A stretch of 64,000 bases of DNA from Homalodisca vitripennis (Eukaryota; Arthropoda; Insecta; Hemiptera; Cicadellidae), in contig NC_060211.1 of assembly GCF_021130785.1 (NCBI RefSeq), positions 25,343,001 through 25,407,000 on the forward strand. Reading direction: 5' to 3'. The notes under the pieces were generated by a model. It was not told where the DNA came from. It saw only the letters and a list, made by a program, of their open reading frames with translations, and made no database searches. The position numbers were made by a program, and so were the translations under genes. Each line of letters starts with the position of its first letter. Position 1 is the stretch's first letter. Below, in pieces: positions 45,576 to 57,875 of this stretch.

Positions 45576-46480
45576 GGTTAACCAAATCTAGCCGAAGTGA
45601 CACATCGGATTTTGCTGTACCCAGTGTATGTTCAACTGTAGGATATAAGCCAGCCAGAAGTCACTCCTCCTGGGGCTAGGCCCGTTGTTATTAGGTATAC
45701 GATTGTTATAATTCTGTTATCAAATACACGGAAACTCGTGATCTTCAGGAATGGCTTACTTAAGTTTAAGTGAAAGGGTCCATCTCACATTCCAACAGCT
45801 GATCGTAACGAGCGTGAATACGAGTTCACATAGGTGAATGTGACCCGCCTAGGCCCTTGCCCTATACTTTAGTCAATTACAGGGCACCTCACATAGAATC
45901 TTGAGTCGCCGCGCAGCCGCGCAGCCACGCCCACTCCCACACCGCCCACGCTTCGTCAGATGTGAGTCCACTTGAGGCGTCTGTGGGAGAAGTGAAGAGA
46001 GAGCATTGTGCAAGTGTTTAGAATTATACAAAATCTATATATAACCCACTGTTAATTATGTAGCTCAAGTCACATAAGTGACAAGTATTTCTGTATATTT
46101 TTATCCTTCGCTCGAGTGCTTGACAGGAGGAGAGGGGTACGATACTAAATCTTTTGTTAAGATTTTCAATCTTTCAGTAATTAAATTATAATGAGTTGTT
46201 ATGAATAAAATTTAAAAATTTTCGTATTTTTTATTATTGTCAGAGTGTTATTATTCTCAACATAACATGTATCTAATAGTTTAGTGTAATGTATTTTTTA
46301 TAATCGCTTTATCAGTATTTTAAGGTAATCCACTAATACAATAATTTTCTTACTAAACTTAACTCTTTTATACTAATAGTAATATTTAATATGTAATATA
46401 AGTAATACTAATATTTATACTTTATTACTCTAAGCTATCCTAAGGGGCCCAGGATGTGTCTAGGGTACAATCATCACCTT
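45576..46480. other. No supported gene; GC-rich patch at 45895-45990
   Basis: GCCGCGCAGCCGCGCAGCCA and CGCCCACTCCCACACCGCCC stand out from AT-rich flanks and could be a CpG-type promoter or a GC-rich repeat. No initiator-donor arrangement was identified. Confidence 0.35.
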
Positions 46481-46494
46481 CCCTATTTCCGTTG

Positions 46495-46655
46495 ATTTGG
46501 AGGCCCTAGAATTAAATAAACTATAGCAGTACAATAAAAAAAAAAAAAAATGGCCACCAGAGCCACAGGAGCTAAGCAAGGATTTGGAGCCCTAAACAGA
46601 AAATAACTATAGCAGGTACAATAGAACAAAATGGCCGCCATTGGGGCTGCATGAG
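46495..46655. repeat. Short tandem duplication, unit ~80 bp
   Basis: GGAGGCCCTAGAATTAAATA...ATGGCCACCAGAGCC is followed by GGAGCCCTAAACAGAAAATA...ATGGCCGCCATTGGGGC. The first unit contains a run of 15 A's. Confidence 0.6.
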
Positions 46656-47499
46656 GTATGGTTAATGAGTCCACCAATCTCAAGCGAGGGTATCAAATAA
46701 ATTAAAAATACGTGCAACATTTTTCTATAAACTATTTTCTCTCCCTTTTCCAATTTTCCCACCTTATTTTTTATTACGTTGCCTTTAACTTAGACAACGT
46801 TACTAGATCACTTCATTCATTAGCCATAGATTAAGTGTTGGAGACACATGGCTGATTTCGCTTTAGTTGACTAATGCAAGTTCATATTTTTGCAACTTCT
46901 TATTTTTACGCCTTTATCTTTCAAAAATAAGAATGAAAAAGTGTTTATAATCATGGAAATACTAAAATATTGATACACCAACCATTGTTCCGAAAATGAA
47001 ACGTTTACATTGGAAAATGAGCCTGAAAGCTAAATTGAACATTATTATTTGAGAGTTGAATTAAACCAAATACATTCGTTTTCAAAGATCAAGTATTGTG
47101 TACAAGCACAACCGTCAATTCATTAGGTGAACCATAGAGTAAGGACATATTATATAATACATTGTTTTCTTGTTACTCTATGGAACGCTTAAAATTACGC
47201 TTGCCTTGACGTTTCTTAATTTTTCGCTGTACTTAGACTTCCTATTCCCCTCTCCCCCGAAAAGAAACCAGTGTAGGCGTTGGTGAATGTTAACTATTTT
47301 TAATAACACCTTAGAAGATGAAAGTGACCTCGATCCCGAAAGTAGAACAGAGCAGGTGACGTTTGCATAAATGAAATCAGATTGCTAAGCAGAACGCAAT
47401 CAGCTGTTTTGTATGTCCACCAGCTGTTTGTGATAGCTCCATTGATCGATTCGAAATTTTATTTATGGAACATTCATATCGACACAATAGGTGCTAACC

Positions 47500-47700
47500 A
47501 GTGATCAATCTCATAGTTGATCATTTAGATTTGTGGTAACACTAGGTGTAAAAATATAAGTTGATTTACAATTTAGTTCCAACTTAATAACTAACCCAGT
47601 GGGCTAGCGAAAGTGATCTATCTCATAGTTGATCATTTAGATTTGTGGTAACACTAGGTGTAAAATATAAGTTGATTTACAATTTAGTTCCAACATAAAT
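47500..47700. repeat. Tandem duplication, period 112 bp
   Basis: AGTGATCAATCTCATAGTTG (47500) and AGTGATCTATCTCATAGTTG (47612) start two copies nearly identical for about 85 bases, to TTTAGTTCCAAC. High identity suggests a recent duplication. Confidence 0.9.
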
Positions 47701-48188
47701 GAAAGTGAGAGTTGTGTGTCGATTTTGTGCACTGCGATTTAGATCTTTTTAGCGCAGACGCTTGTGCAATATAATGAGTATCTGCTAAAACTGTAGTATT
47801 TTAAGACTTTGATTATTTGAAGCCTAAAAGTGAAAAAATGTCATGACTAAATTCTAGATTATACTATAACAATTCCAACTCTGAATATATTTTTTGGAGA
47901 ATACAGTACCTAGAGAAGACTGTACCCTATATTTGACATAAATATAAAAGTTATATTGGAATTACAGATTATTTGTTATGCCACTACTTACGCATTATAC
48001 CACATACTAAAAATATTTCTGGTATATTTTGCAATATCTGTTTGCTCAATAAAGTAGCTTTTTCCCCAAACTGCACTCTATTTGTCGGAGGCATTCGATC
48101 AGACCCTATAGATTTGGCTAAATATGTTCAGATAAACATAACCATAACTTCTATACATTTCAAAAAAGAATAAAAACACCCTACCAAT

Positions 48189-48467
48189 CAAGAGCGTAAC
48201 CAGGACTTTTTTTGGGGGGGGGGAGGGGTGTTAGACGGCTAATATTTTCCCGTAGTGGACAGGAAAGAAAGTACGGTAAACCACTCATTTACCATTTTTT
48301 TCTTTAAAAAGTTCTTGACCCGTTTCAATGTTAAGAACGATCTTTCAGCAGGACATATCAGTAATACTGAATCATTTAAAGAATAATAATTGTTTGTTAA
48401 AAAAATAATTAAAATTGGGGGGGGGGTGATCCGAACCCCTTGAACCCCCTCTCTGGGTACGCCCTTG
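48189..48467. mobile_element. MITE family C (hAT-like), copy 1
   Basis: The ends are CAAGAGCGTAACCAGG and, inverted, CAAGGGCGTACCCAGAGAGG. The flanks CTACCAAT (48181-48188) and CTCCCAAT (48468-48475) are an 8-bp duplication with one mismatch. Internal landmarks are G-rich runs near both ends and GTTCTTGACCCGTTTCAATG. No coding. Confidence 0.85.
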
Positions 48468-48929
48468 CTCCCAATTACACATCAACATAACCTACAACTA
48501 ACACTGCAAGCCGACATTGTTGCATTCTGAGAGTATAATCAAGTGGTCATAATTTCAAGTAGTGCCATTAAATATGTTATTGTTTAACATATTATGTTTC
48601 TTTAATTTCCCTACATAAAACGTTTACATTGTAAATTTAACATCTATAATCATTTATTAATTAAGATGATCTGACGATACGACGGAATAGGTCGTATTAC
48701 GTAACTGCATTAAGTGTTATATTCCTTACAGGCCACTCAAGAACTACACAGTCAAATTAATGTACAACACAATGCTAGAACTGATAAAGTAACGAAACGG
48801 TGTGGGTTTTTGAAAGCAAATTGTTCTTTACAAGCCAGGTTGCCTTCAGCAACAACGAGGGCGTTCAAGATCATTTCCTCGTGAATGAGACGAAAGCTCA
48901 ATATAAAGAAAGTTAATTAAAACGAAACA

Positions 48930-49171
48930 GCGCGAGAGAGAGAGAGAGAGAGAGACAGCGCGAAGTTGTCCGTCGCGACCTGGAGGGGATTGAGGGGGTG
49001 GAGGGGGGAGGTCATTGTTGCTGTGGGCCGGCACCAGCGCGCGCTCTAGTCTAGTGTTTGAATTCAGTCAGTTGTTGTCTGTGCGTCGTTGAGTGTGGTG
49101 TGTTCCTGTGCGACTCTGTTTTCGGTCTGAGTTCCCAACTACCACCTCAGGATCGACAAGGAAAAGTTGAC
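48930..49171 (+). promoter_or_regulatory. Candidate promoter and untranslated first exon
   Basis: A GC-rich block with a (GA)n run (48933-48955) precedes GAATTCAGTCAGTTGTTG at about 49061. That is a double arthropod initiator followed by TG/CG-rich downstream sequence. The leader continues to a donor GTGAGT at 49172 with no ATG. Composition and layout fit a TATA-less promoter of a gene on the plus strand. No downstream coding exon was recognised in the window. Confidence 0.5.
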
Positions 49172-49196
49172 GTGAGTTTTTACAGATATCACATCC

Positions 49197-49437
49197 ATTG
49201 ATTGTTGTTTTACAATTCATTGTTGACGATAGCTGAATTACAGCCATTTGCCATAGTTGCGTTAAGATTCACACCTGAAGAAGGAGACAGACTCCATTTC
49301 TCGAAATGTTGTGTTGATTGTTGTTTTACAATTAATTATTGACGATAGCTGGAGTGAAAGAGTTACAGCCATTTGCCATAGTTGTGTTAAGATTCACACC
49401 TGAAGAAGGGGCGGATTCCATTCTCGAAACGTTGTGG
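49197..49437 (+). repeat. Tandem duplication (~117 bp) with hammerhead-like motifs
   Basis: Two copies start at about 49199 and 49314. Each ends with CACCTGAAGAAGG and, about 20 bases later, TCGAAA(T/C)GTTGTG. CTGAAGA (49275-49281, 49400-49406) and GAAA (49303-49306, 49426-49429) match the conserved core order of a hammerhead ribozyme, and the intervening bases can pair (AGAAGG with CC-TTCT). Such segments are known in Penelope-like and related elements. Catalysis is not shown. Confidence 0.45.
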
Positions 49438-50242
49438 TACAAGATAGTTGTTCGTAAACTGTTATTTTTGTATATCCATTGAGTTGATTATTCTTTAACA
49501 CGCCTATCACTGATATGGTGGGGAGGTGAAAATAAACAAAATCTGTTTTGTTTACAATACGTTCCGGTCTTATACTGTATTACGGTATAGTACAATGAAT
49601 GCTTCAAAATACACCATTTTATGCGATGAAATATTAAATTCGTTCTCTAATTCCACATATCAAACATTTGAATAGTCCTACATGCGTTCATTTACTAAGT
49701 TAACCGTTTGTGGAAATCGTGTATAATTTATTCTTTATCACAACTTCAAAAAATGCGTTCGGTCACAAAAAAAAGTTCTACTGGGGAATGAATATTCTTA
49801 TGAAGATCACTTCTGGAATAGGAATTGCTACAATCCTAACATGAATGATCGTATTTGCTGGAGGTGTATAGCAATAACAGTTCAAAAAGTGCCAAATCCT
49901 CAAACGATTTTATTCTGTTATAGAATTAAAGTTTAATAAAATAGATTTTGATACAAAAATAAACATCCTTGACATGGATATAATATAATTTAATGTTGAT
50001 ACTAAACTTTGTGCATTCTTTTCACTATACATTATAGTAAAGTAACGTGGTTTTACATTGTAATATATTTTAGTTTTTCAGTTAGTCATAATCAGAGCAA
50101 CTAAATGAAAATTTGAATTATCATAATTATATTTCCAATGTAAAATGTTTTTTTTTTACTCTGTAAAAGGCAATTTCTCAAAATTGTATCCATAAATGTT
50201 AAACTAAATTACCAAAATGAAAATAAATACATTTGACTCAAA
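49438..50242. other. No feature seen
   Basis: AT-rich. If the promoter at 48930-49171 is real, this is its first intron. Confidence 0.35.
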
Positions 50243-50515
50243 CAAGAACGTAGCCAGGGAAATATTGAGGGAAGGGGGGTCAAGACGACTGATAGTTTTT
50301 CGTAGTGGCCAGAAAGGAAGGCAAGTGCAGTCAATCGCTCATTCCTCATTTTGTTCCTCACAAAGTTCTTGACCCGTTTCAATGTTCAGAACGATCTTTC
50401 TGTACATGTTAATAATACTGAATTATTGAAATAATAAAAATTGTTTGCTTCAACAGTAAATAACAAATTGAAAATTTGACGGGGGTGGCGGGGGGGGGTG
50501 GGGGGTGGAACATTT
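50243..50515. mobile_element. MITE family C, copy 2 (truncated)
   Basis: It starts CAAGAACGTAGCCAGGG, then GTAGTGGCCAGAAAGGAAGG and GTTCTTGACCCGTTTCAATG, parallel to copy 1. The right end runs into G-rich simple sequence and lacks the terminal repeat, so no target duplication can be assigned. Confidence 0.75.
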
Positions 50516-50879
50516 AGCCACACAACTGAAGTGCATTCTAGACTGAGCATGAGATGTTACAGACAGGCAGAAATGGAATGTTTCCAGCCCCTCGAGCAAT
50601 AGACCTCTCAATAAATTTAGACTTACGGTTCAATTCAAGGGCTTATTAGTTTTCATCATAACCTTTTTTGAATTTAGGTTTATAAGAAAACCTTTCTCTT
50701 CAAACGCAATATTTTGGTACAAAGTCGTCATTAAATTTGTTTTATGGGATTTGGATGGCAACAAAATGCCAGAATTAGGAACTTCTCGCAAAGATCGGCA
50801 AGAGTAGGAGGAATGATCTGTTTTTCATTCATAGGGTGTTGGAGTTGTAGGGCTAAGAACTACTTGTAGCTGGTGAGAT

Positions 50880-52090
50880 GTATGTGTCAGAGATTCGGAC
50901 ACGCCGCGAAGCACTACAATCAGCTTCTGTGGCGAGGAATACGACTGCAGGAATGTAGAGATAAGAAGAACAAAGATAAGGTAGCCTGTGCACACTGTAA
51001 GAGGGAAGTTCGAGCAGTATACATACTATCACAGTGGGTATGGAGGAACACCTCTTGTGTCAGATATTGCGCTGCGAAGCGCTACAACAGCTTCTGTAGG
51101 AAAATAGGACTGTTGAAACAAACAAAGATAAGGCATGCACACTGTAAGAGGGAAGTTCGAGCAGTATACATACTATCACAGTGTGGTATGGAGGAACATC
51201 TCGAGTATGTGTCAGATATTCGGACACCACGCCGCGAAGCGCTACAATCAGCTTCTGTGGCGAAATACGACTGCAGGACTGTAGAGATAAGAAGAACAGT
51301 TTATAAGGTAGCCTGTGCACACTGTAAGAGGGAAGTTCGAGCAGTATACATACTATCACAGTGTGGTATGGAGGCATCTCGAGTATGTGTCAGATATTCG
51401 GACACGCCGCGAAGCGCTACAATCAGCTTCTGTGCGAGGAATACGAATAGGACTGTAGAGATAAGAAGAACAAAGATAATATGTGCACACTGTAAGAGGG
51501 AAGTTCGAGCAGTATACATACTATCACAGTGTGGTATAGGAACACCTCTGTATGTGTCACGAGATTGCCGAAGCGCTACAATCAGCTCCAAATACGACTG
51601 CAGGACTGTAGAGATAAGAAGAACAAAGATAATTTCACACTGTATCGAGCAGTATACATACTATCACAGTGTGGTATGGAGGAACACCTCGTGTATGTGT
51701 CAGAGATTCGGACACGCCGCGAAGCGCTACAATCAGCTTCTGTGGCGAGGAATACGACTGCAGGACTGTAGAGATAAGAAGAACAAAGATAAGGTAGCCT
51801 GTGCACACTGTAAGAGGGAATTCGAGCAGTATACATACTATCACAGTGTGGTATAGGAACACCTCGTGTATGTGTCAGAGATTCGGACACGCCGCGAAGC
51901 GCTACAATCAGCTTCTTCAAGGAATACGACTGCAGGACTGTAGAGATAACAAAGATAAGGTAGCCTGTGCACACTGTAAGAGGGAAGTTCGAGCAGTATA
52001 CATACTATAACGGTGTGGTATGGAGGAACACCTCTTGTGTGAGTCGATTGCGCTGTGTCAACAGGTTCAAAATTGTTGAAACAAACAAGA
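50880..52090. repeat. Tandem array of ~155-175-bp units (7-8 copies)
   Basis: CTGTAGAGATAAGAAGAAC recurs at about 51282, 51455, 51608 and 51763, with variants near 50954, 51108 and 51936. Units contain CACACTGTAAGAGGGAAGTT and ACTATCACAGTGTGGTATGG, whose CACACTGT/ACAGTGTG ends are inverted. Small indels vary the spacing. Long frames are open on both strands (327 residues at 50873-51856), because the unit is near 55 codons and has few stops. Peptides such as CAHCKREVRAVYILSQCGME repeat, but indels break the frame register, so I do not call a gene. Confidence 0.85.
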
Positions 52091-52299
52091 AATGGATTTG
52101 AAATTAAGTGTTTAGATCGGACGATTCTCATCACTAAGGACATTGGATAAGTTGAAATATGTGAGTTAGGTATAAATGTACAGTTTATAAAGTAAAGTCA
52201 TGAAGAAGAAAATGTTACATGAAAGTCTTTGTAGGATCAGTCTCTGACCTTTGCAGACAATATCAATAAATAAATATAATTGAATCGGAAAAAGTAAGC

Positions 52300-52366
52300 G
52301 CTCTGTTGTGTAATGGTAGCACATTTTCCCGGCGGAGCAAGTGCTTTTTGTGATTCAATGTTTATT
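52300..52366 (+). repeat. Possible tRNA-derived (SINE-like) fragment
   Basis: TGTGTAATGGTAGCACATTT resembles a tRNA D-arm/A box, and TGTGATTCAATG, about 35 bases later, a degenerate B box. No intact cloverleaf can be drawn and no CCA or tail is present. Confidence 0.25.
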
Positions 52367-52402
52367 GAAATTAAATAAGGCTATTGCCATTTATACAATT
52401 TA

Positions 52403-52404
<2 letters not shown>

Positions 52405-52440
<36 letters not shown>

Positions 52441-52446
52441 TATATA

Positions 52447-52535
<89 letters not shown>
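52405..52535. repeat. Compound (TA)n-(CT)n-(TA)n-(GA)n microsatellite
   Basis: TA run, CT run (52447-52464), TA run (52464-52509), GA run (52509-52535). The CT and GA runs are complementary, so the last three blocks form a perfect-looking palindrome able to extrude as a hairpin. Apparent peptides (IYIYIY, ERERER) are by-products. Confidence 0.95.
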
Positions 52536-53258
52536 AACGAGCTTCGGACTTAAATCTCACAGTACGTTAATTGAATAGAGATTGGAATTAGAGGATTTAA
52601 GGTTTTTTAAAGAAAGTTCAAAAACATGAAAATTATGCTATACAAAATTTGCCGATGCAAAATACCTTTACTGACTCTAAAATTGTTGTATTTCAATATG
52701 GCCTTTATGGCTGAGTAGAAAAATGTGTACATTTCTAATACCTGCGTATTTTGGTAACTTTCAAAAAATACAGTCTTAGTTGATTTCCCAATTTGTCCCA
52801 ATACCCGTTTGCTACCTGTGAATTTGGGAAAGTATTATTAATATTCAAAAATTAAGTTATACAGTTATACAGTATTAATTAAGTTATATGCAATGATCCT
52901 GAATTTTAATTGTTAAAATATAAGTTTAAGCTTACGTTACAAGGTTTTGATTTTAAACCTTTTAAACTCAAATAAATTTTTAAGTGGGGGAGGTCAGATT
53001 TGGTAAAGCTCATCCTCTTCACACCCTTGAACAAAATATTTAGAAAAAAAAACATCATGAACTTACTATTAGTTAGGATCAGTATTCGGATGAATTTCCT
53101 ACTTGGCAACTGTCTTCTTCTAGGCAGAAAATACTTTGTAATAATATCCTGAGATGAAAATAGCAACTCGTGTACACCTACGTTTACAGATTGTTAATAA
53201 TAATAAGAATTTTGTGCAGTTTTTCATTTAAGATAACCGACCTTTATATAGAGCCTCT
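52536..53258. other. No feature seen
   Basis: AT-rich. Short open frames only. Confidence 0.35.
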
Positions 53259-53825
53259 TACTATGGAAAATTGCAGGAGATGGCGATAACAGCGTCATCC
53301 ATCATCTGTCGCTAGCTGTGGAAAACACCCGTGTCATCCTACACTATACTGCACTCATCCTGGTTGTAGGATGACATCACGCTTGACTTGAAACTACACT
53401 AATACGGAGTGCATAACTTTAATGGTCGGACGCCATTTTCAATCGAAGTTACAGTTATTTTATTTTATTACTTGTCGTGACATCATACATGGCATAGCAC
53501 AGAAATCATATTATACCTCGTGTAAAATGATTCGTTAAGAACTCGTATCAATTAATTATGCATAATCAGTTTTGAGCAGAAATGTCTTTTTTGCCGTTTT
53601 ATTGTTACAGTTGAAATTACTGCAAGATTGAATCACTGTATTAAAAATATATTGCTCTGTGTTTTATAAAACAATTATGGATAAACATTAGAACATGTTC
53701 GTCTCTCTTTATAAATGCGCAGTCTGATAAATACTTATCTAAAAACTAAATTTATTTCTTTGACCGAAATGCAAGAAATAAATTTTAATTAAATTAACTT
53801 AACTAATATTTTGTATTTGCGTGAA
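53259..53825 (+). repeat. Dispersed repeat family D, copy 1
   Basis: It begins TTACTATGGAAAATTGCAGG, carries ACAGCGTCATCCATCATCTG, ATCCTGGTTGTAGGATGACA and TTTAATGGTCGGACGCCATT, and continues through TTTTGCCGTTTTATTGTTAC to TTTGTATTTGCGTG. The whole length matches 57115-57875. It has no obvious coding capacity, and terminal repeats or target duplications were not found. Confidence 0.8.
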
Positions 53826-55509
53826 CTAAGTAATAATTACTTAATGTCACTCAGCCAGAAGACAATACAAAACGTGTCCGTTCCCTTAAAAAAAAAACGC
53901 ACAGCATAAATATACTGAAATATTCTTTTACAAAAGCTTTTAATAAAATAATTAGGTTTTCGTTATTTAGCCCAATAATATGTTTTATCTTCTCAAGTCT
54001 TCAACACTTGCAACTATATAATTTTATTGTATAAAGTGATATTTATTAAAAGAGAATTGATAAATGTACAACTTATTTATTAGTAAACTAAAATTGCTTC
54101 TGCTTAATTGACTACGGTTCTTTCAGTTAGTAAAGTATTTAATGAACTTTAGTTAAAAGTGGAAACGTGAGAAAGTAAAAACCAAGGAGAAAACAATGTT
54201 ATTTGTTATATATTTCAGAAACAGAGAATTTCATGTCTGGTTTCCAATGAATTGGTCATGATCAGATTAAAGGAACACTGATATGTAACTAAAACTGTAG
54301 CTTTTTTGAAAATAACCACGTTGAGGTCAGTCAATTTTTAGGTATACCTTGTCAAACATATAAAACTACTAATTTACTCAAACTGTAGAGTAATGCAATT
54401 AGGTAATAAAATTTGTTGTAAGTAATCAGTAAATGTTATTTCTAGAACACCATTCTAATGATGTTTTTATTTTTAGTAGACAAGTAGTTGAAATCTATAT
54501 TTTTTAAATGTGGCTTTTCAGATCGAGGTCAAAGATGATTCAGTCTCGTTTACTGTCTCCAGACAGATTTTTTTAACTTTAGCATAACACTATAAAAGTT
54601 ATCGTACAAAAGTTTGTTACACGATTAAGTAAACACAATTTAAGGCACATTTTCTGCCATTTTAAATGGGCGAAACGCCGATATGTGCTAACTTTAACCG
54701 TGTCCGTAAGCGAGATTTCATACAAAGAAAAATTTGTATTAAGTAATCGTTTGGAAAGAAAAACTAATGTCCAATGAAGTGTGTCGAAAAGAAATACCAC
54801 CGGTTATTTTGGCAGGTGTTCACCTCTAGGACAGCTGCAGCAAGCTACCAGCAGCTAGCTGTAGTCGACGAGTTCGGCGCGGCTGTTGTACAAAAAAATG
54901 CTTTAAAACCCTTCTGTAATTGTTAGGTTAGTTTCTTCAACACCTGAAGCAACATACTGAACTATTTTAAAACGTTATATCTTATATGAAACATCCTTGT
55001 ACGTGTTAGCCTAATACAGTTTTCATGTCGCTTTGTCAGGGTAGTTAAAGGAACAACAAATAGATACCATGCAAATTCTTTATAACAGATTCTCTATCTG
55101 TGTTTATATCTTAGATAGGTTAGTTTTAGTGGTTGTTGTCTATCAAAGTTTCTGTGTGCAACAAAAAGGTGATTGAGACTTTTGTTGCAGTAAATTAGTT
55201 TATTGGTATTTTGTCCGCATAATGAAGTAGCCAGGATTTTGGTTTGGAGAGGTGTTATTTGTCACACCTGGTATGTGATTGGCGGGGACTTGAGGATATC
55301 GTGAATCTCTCAGGAGGACATGGCGTTCGAAAGTCCTCCCCCACAGAAATTTTAAAATTAAATATGTATTTTTACTATGTAATTTAAATTTATGTTGGTT
55401 GGTTGAATTTATGTTATATACCATATACGCATTACTGATGATTTACAAAAGGGTTGATATAATTATTGATACTTTATTAGGATAGAAACATAAATCTTAC
55501 CTTCAGTAA
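53826..55509. other. No supported gene
   Basis: AT-rich. A small GC-richer stretch at 54800-54890 (GCAGCAAGCTACCAGCAGCT) has no recognised function. Confidence 0.35.
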
Positions 55510-56345
55510 AATGGTGAAAACAGTAAAAATAGAGAATATAGAATTTTAACTCTTCTTAGTCTTTTGTTAGTGACGGTCACATATAGAATATAGCATTTTA
55601 TATTCTGTATTATTGTATTTTAAATAGCAAAACATTTAAACAGTAAAAATATAGAATATAGAATTTGAACTCTTCTTGGACAAAAGTTTCTGACGGTAAC
55701 ATAGAGAATATAGAATTTTATATTCTGTATTTTTGTATTTTAAATATTAAAACATTTAAATGTTATAGAGAGTAAACATAGAGAATATAGAATTATAACT
55801 CTTCTTGTTGTTATGTTTCTGACGATCTCATAGAGAATATAGAATTTTATATTCTGTATTTTTGTATTTTAATAGCAAAAAATTTAAATAGTAAAAAGGT
55901 AAAAAATACAGAATATAGAATTTTAACTCTCCTTGTAGTTTTGTTTCTGGTGGTCACATAGAGAATATAGAATTTTATATTTTGTAATTTTGTATTTGAA
56001 TAACAAAACATTTAAATACTAACAAAGTAAAAATACAGAATATGGAATTTTAACTCTTCTTGTTGTTATGTTTCTGACGGTCACATAATTATAGAATAGA
56101 GGATTTTATATTCTGTATTTTTGTATTTTAATAGCAAAACATTTAAATAGTAAAGACAGTAAAAATAGAGAATATAGAATTATATATTCTGTATTCTTGT
56201 ATTTCAAATAGCAAAAAATTATTTTAAAAAAATAAATAGTAAGTACAGTAAAGAATATATAATTTTCAAGAAGAGTTAAAACTCCGTTTTGATCGTGACG
56301 GTCACATAGAGAGTATAGAATTCTTCTAAGAACTCTTCTTGGAGT
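55510..56345. repeat. Tandem array, unit ~124 bp, about 6-7 copies
   Basis: AGAGAATATAGAATTTTAAC or close variants recur near 55530, 55650, 55775, 55910, 56038 and 56165. Each is followed by CTCTTCTTG, TTCTGACGGTCACATA, ATTTTATATTCTGTATTTTT and AGCAAAACATTTAAA. Units are diverged by substitutions and indels. Confidence 0.88.
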
Positions 56346-57114
56346 TTTGTTTATTATGACTAAGCTATCATCACTGTGAGTGTCCATGACGCGTATTGAT
56401 GACTAATGCAAACTAGTTACGAAATAAATCATCATGATCACTTTAAAGCGATAGCTTTGTCATAATAAAACAAGAACTCCAACAAGAGAATTTAAACTAA
56501 ATATTGGTTTCGTGAGCACAAGAAACAATACCTTATTTTTTACTTAAGTCAGTGTACAAACATTAGTCTGTAATTCGAATCTCTGAGGTTCTTGACGTAC
56601 TGTTCTTGTAGTTAAAGACGGCAATCTGCTCAATGAAAAGTTATTTTAACATCATACAACCATTTTTGTCTGGAAAGAGAATTCGATTTTTAATTTGTAT
56701 AATCATATACAAAACAATGTTTTAAATTTTAAATTTAGGCTTATATAAATTACTTTACTAAATAAATTACATCGATCTAGTCGAAGACACATAACGTACT
56801 GCAACAATGAGTAAGTTAGGTATATATGGCTTAAGACATATAGTAAACATTTTCTAAATAATGCTTGGTGGTAGATTTTAATGATTTTAATTACTATACA
56901 GGCTAGATGTATAGCTACTGTTGGACATTTAACGAAATTTCAAATATTAAAAAATATTCTCTGCAGTAATAAAAACATAAAATAAATTGGATACAGCGTG
57001 AGTTTTAAGAGAACATTCTTTTGATATTATGAACTTCCATGGAGGTTTCTTTGATTCTTTCTTTTTGGATTCTTGGAATTTTATTTGACAGAACGGTTTA
57101 GCGTAAAAGTAAAG
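56346..57114. other. No feature seen
   Basis: AT-rich, no coding frame recognised. Confidence 0.35.
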
Positions 57115-57875
57115 CGCGATTTACTATGAAAAATTGCGGGAGACGGTGCTAACAGCGTCATCCATCATCTGTCACTAGCTGTGGAAAACACCCGTATCAT
57201 CCTACACTATTCTGTACTCATCCTGGTTGTAGGATGATATCACGCTGCTTGACTTGAAACTTCACTAAAATAGATTGCATAACTTTAATGGTCGGACGCC
57301 ATTACAACCAGCTCTTAACACGTAATTTTATCCTTACACACTTATTTGCAAGAGACGGTGCTAACAGCGTCATCCATCACCTGTCGGTAGCTGTGGAACA
57401 CGGATCATCCTACACTATTCTGTATTTATCCTGGTTGTGAGATGACATCACGTTTGACTTGAAACTACACTAATATGAGTTGCATAATTTTAATGGCCAG
57501 ACGTGATTTCCAATTGGAGTTGCAGTTATTTTATTTTATTCCTTGTAATTAGAGAAGAACATATTATTATGGCTCGTGTACAAATGAGTCATTATGAACT
57601 TGTATCAATTAATTAAGCGTAATCACTTTTTTCCAGTAATGCCTTTTTTGCCGTTTTATTTTTACAGATGAAATTACTGCAAAATTTAATCGCTATTTTT
57701 AAAATATATTGCTCTGTATTATATAACAAATATGGATTAGAACATATTCGTCTCTCTTTATAAATTCTGTCTGATAAATAATTGTCTAAAAACTAAATTG
57801 ATTTCTTAGACTGCGAGTTAAAATACAAGAAACAAATTTTAGTTAAATTTAACTTAACTAATATTTTGTACATGC
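57115..57875 (+). repeat. Dispersed repeat family D, copy 2, with internal duplication
   Basis: It matches 53259-53825 from TTACTATGAAAAATTGCGGG to TTTGTACATGCGTG. Its first part (GACGGTGCTAACAGCGTCAT onward) occurs twice, at about 57142 and 57354, making the copy about 190 bp longer. The junction contains AACCAGCTCTTAACACGTAA and ACACTTATTTGCA, which reappear in inverse orientation at 59160-59215. Confidence 0.8.

Noticed and set aside
50873..51856. 327-residue open frame as a protein-coding gene
   Set aside because: It lies wholly within a tandem repeat, other frames on both strands are equally open, and indels between units change the frame, so the repeats do not encode a consistent protein.
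52300..52366. Functional tRNA gene
   Set aside because: Only weak A- and B-box resemblance. No cloverleaf with paired acceptor stem can be drawn.
52384..52578. Open frame of IYIYIY and ERERER
   Set aside because: Translation of a dinucleotide microsatellite.
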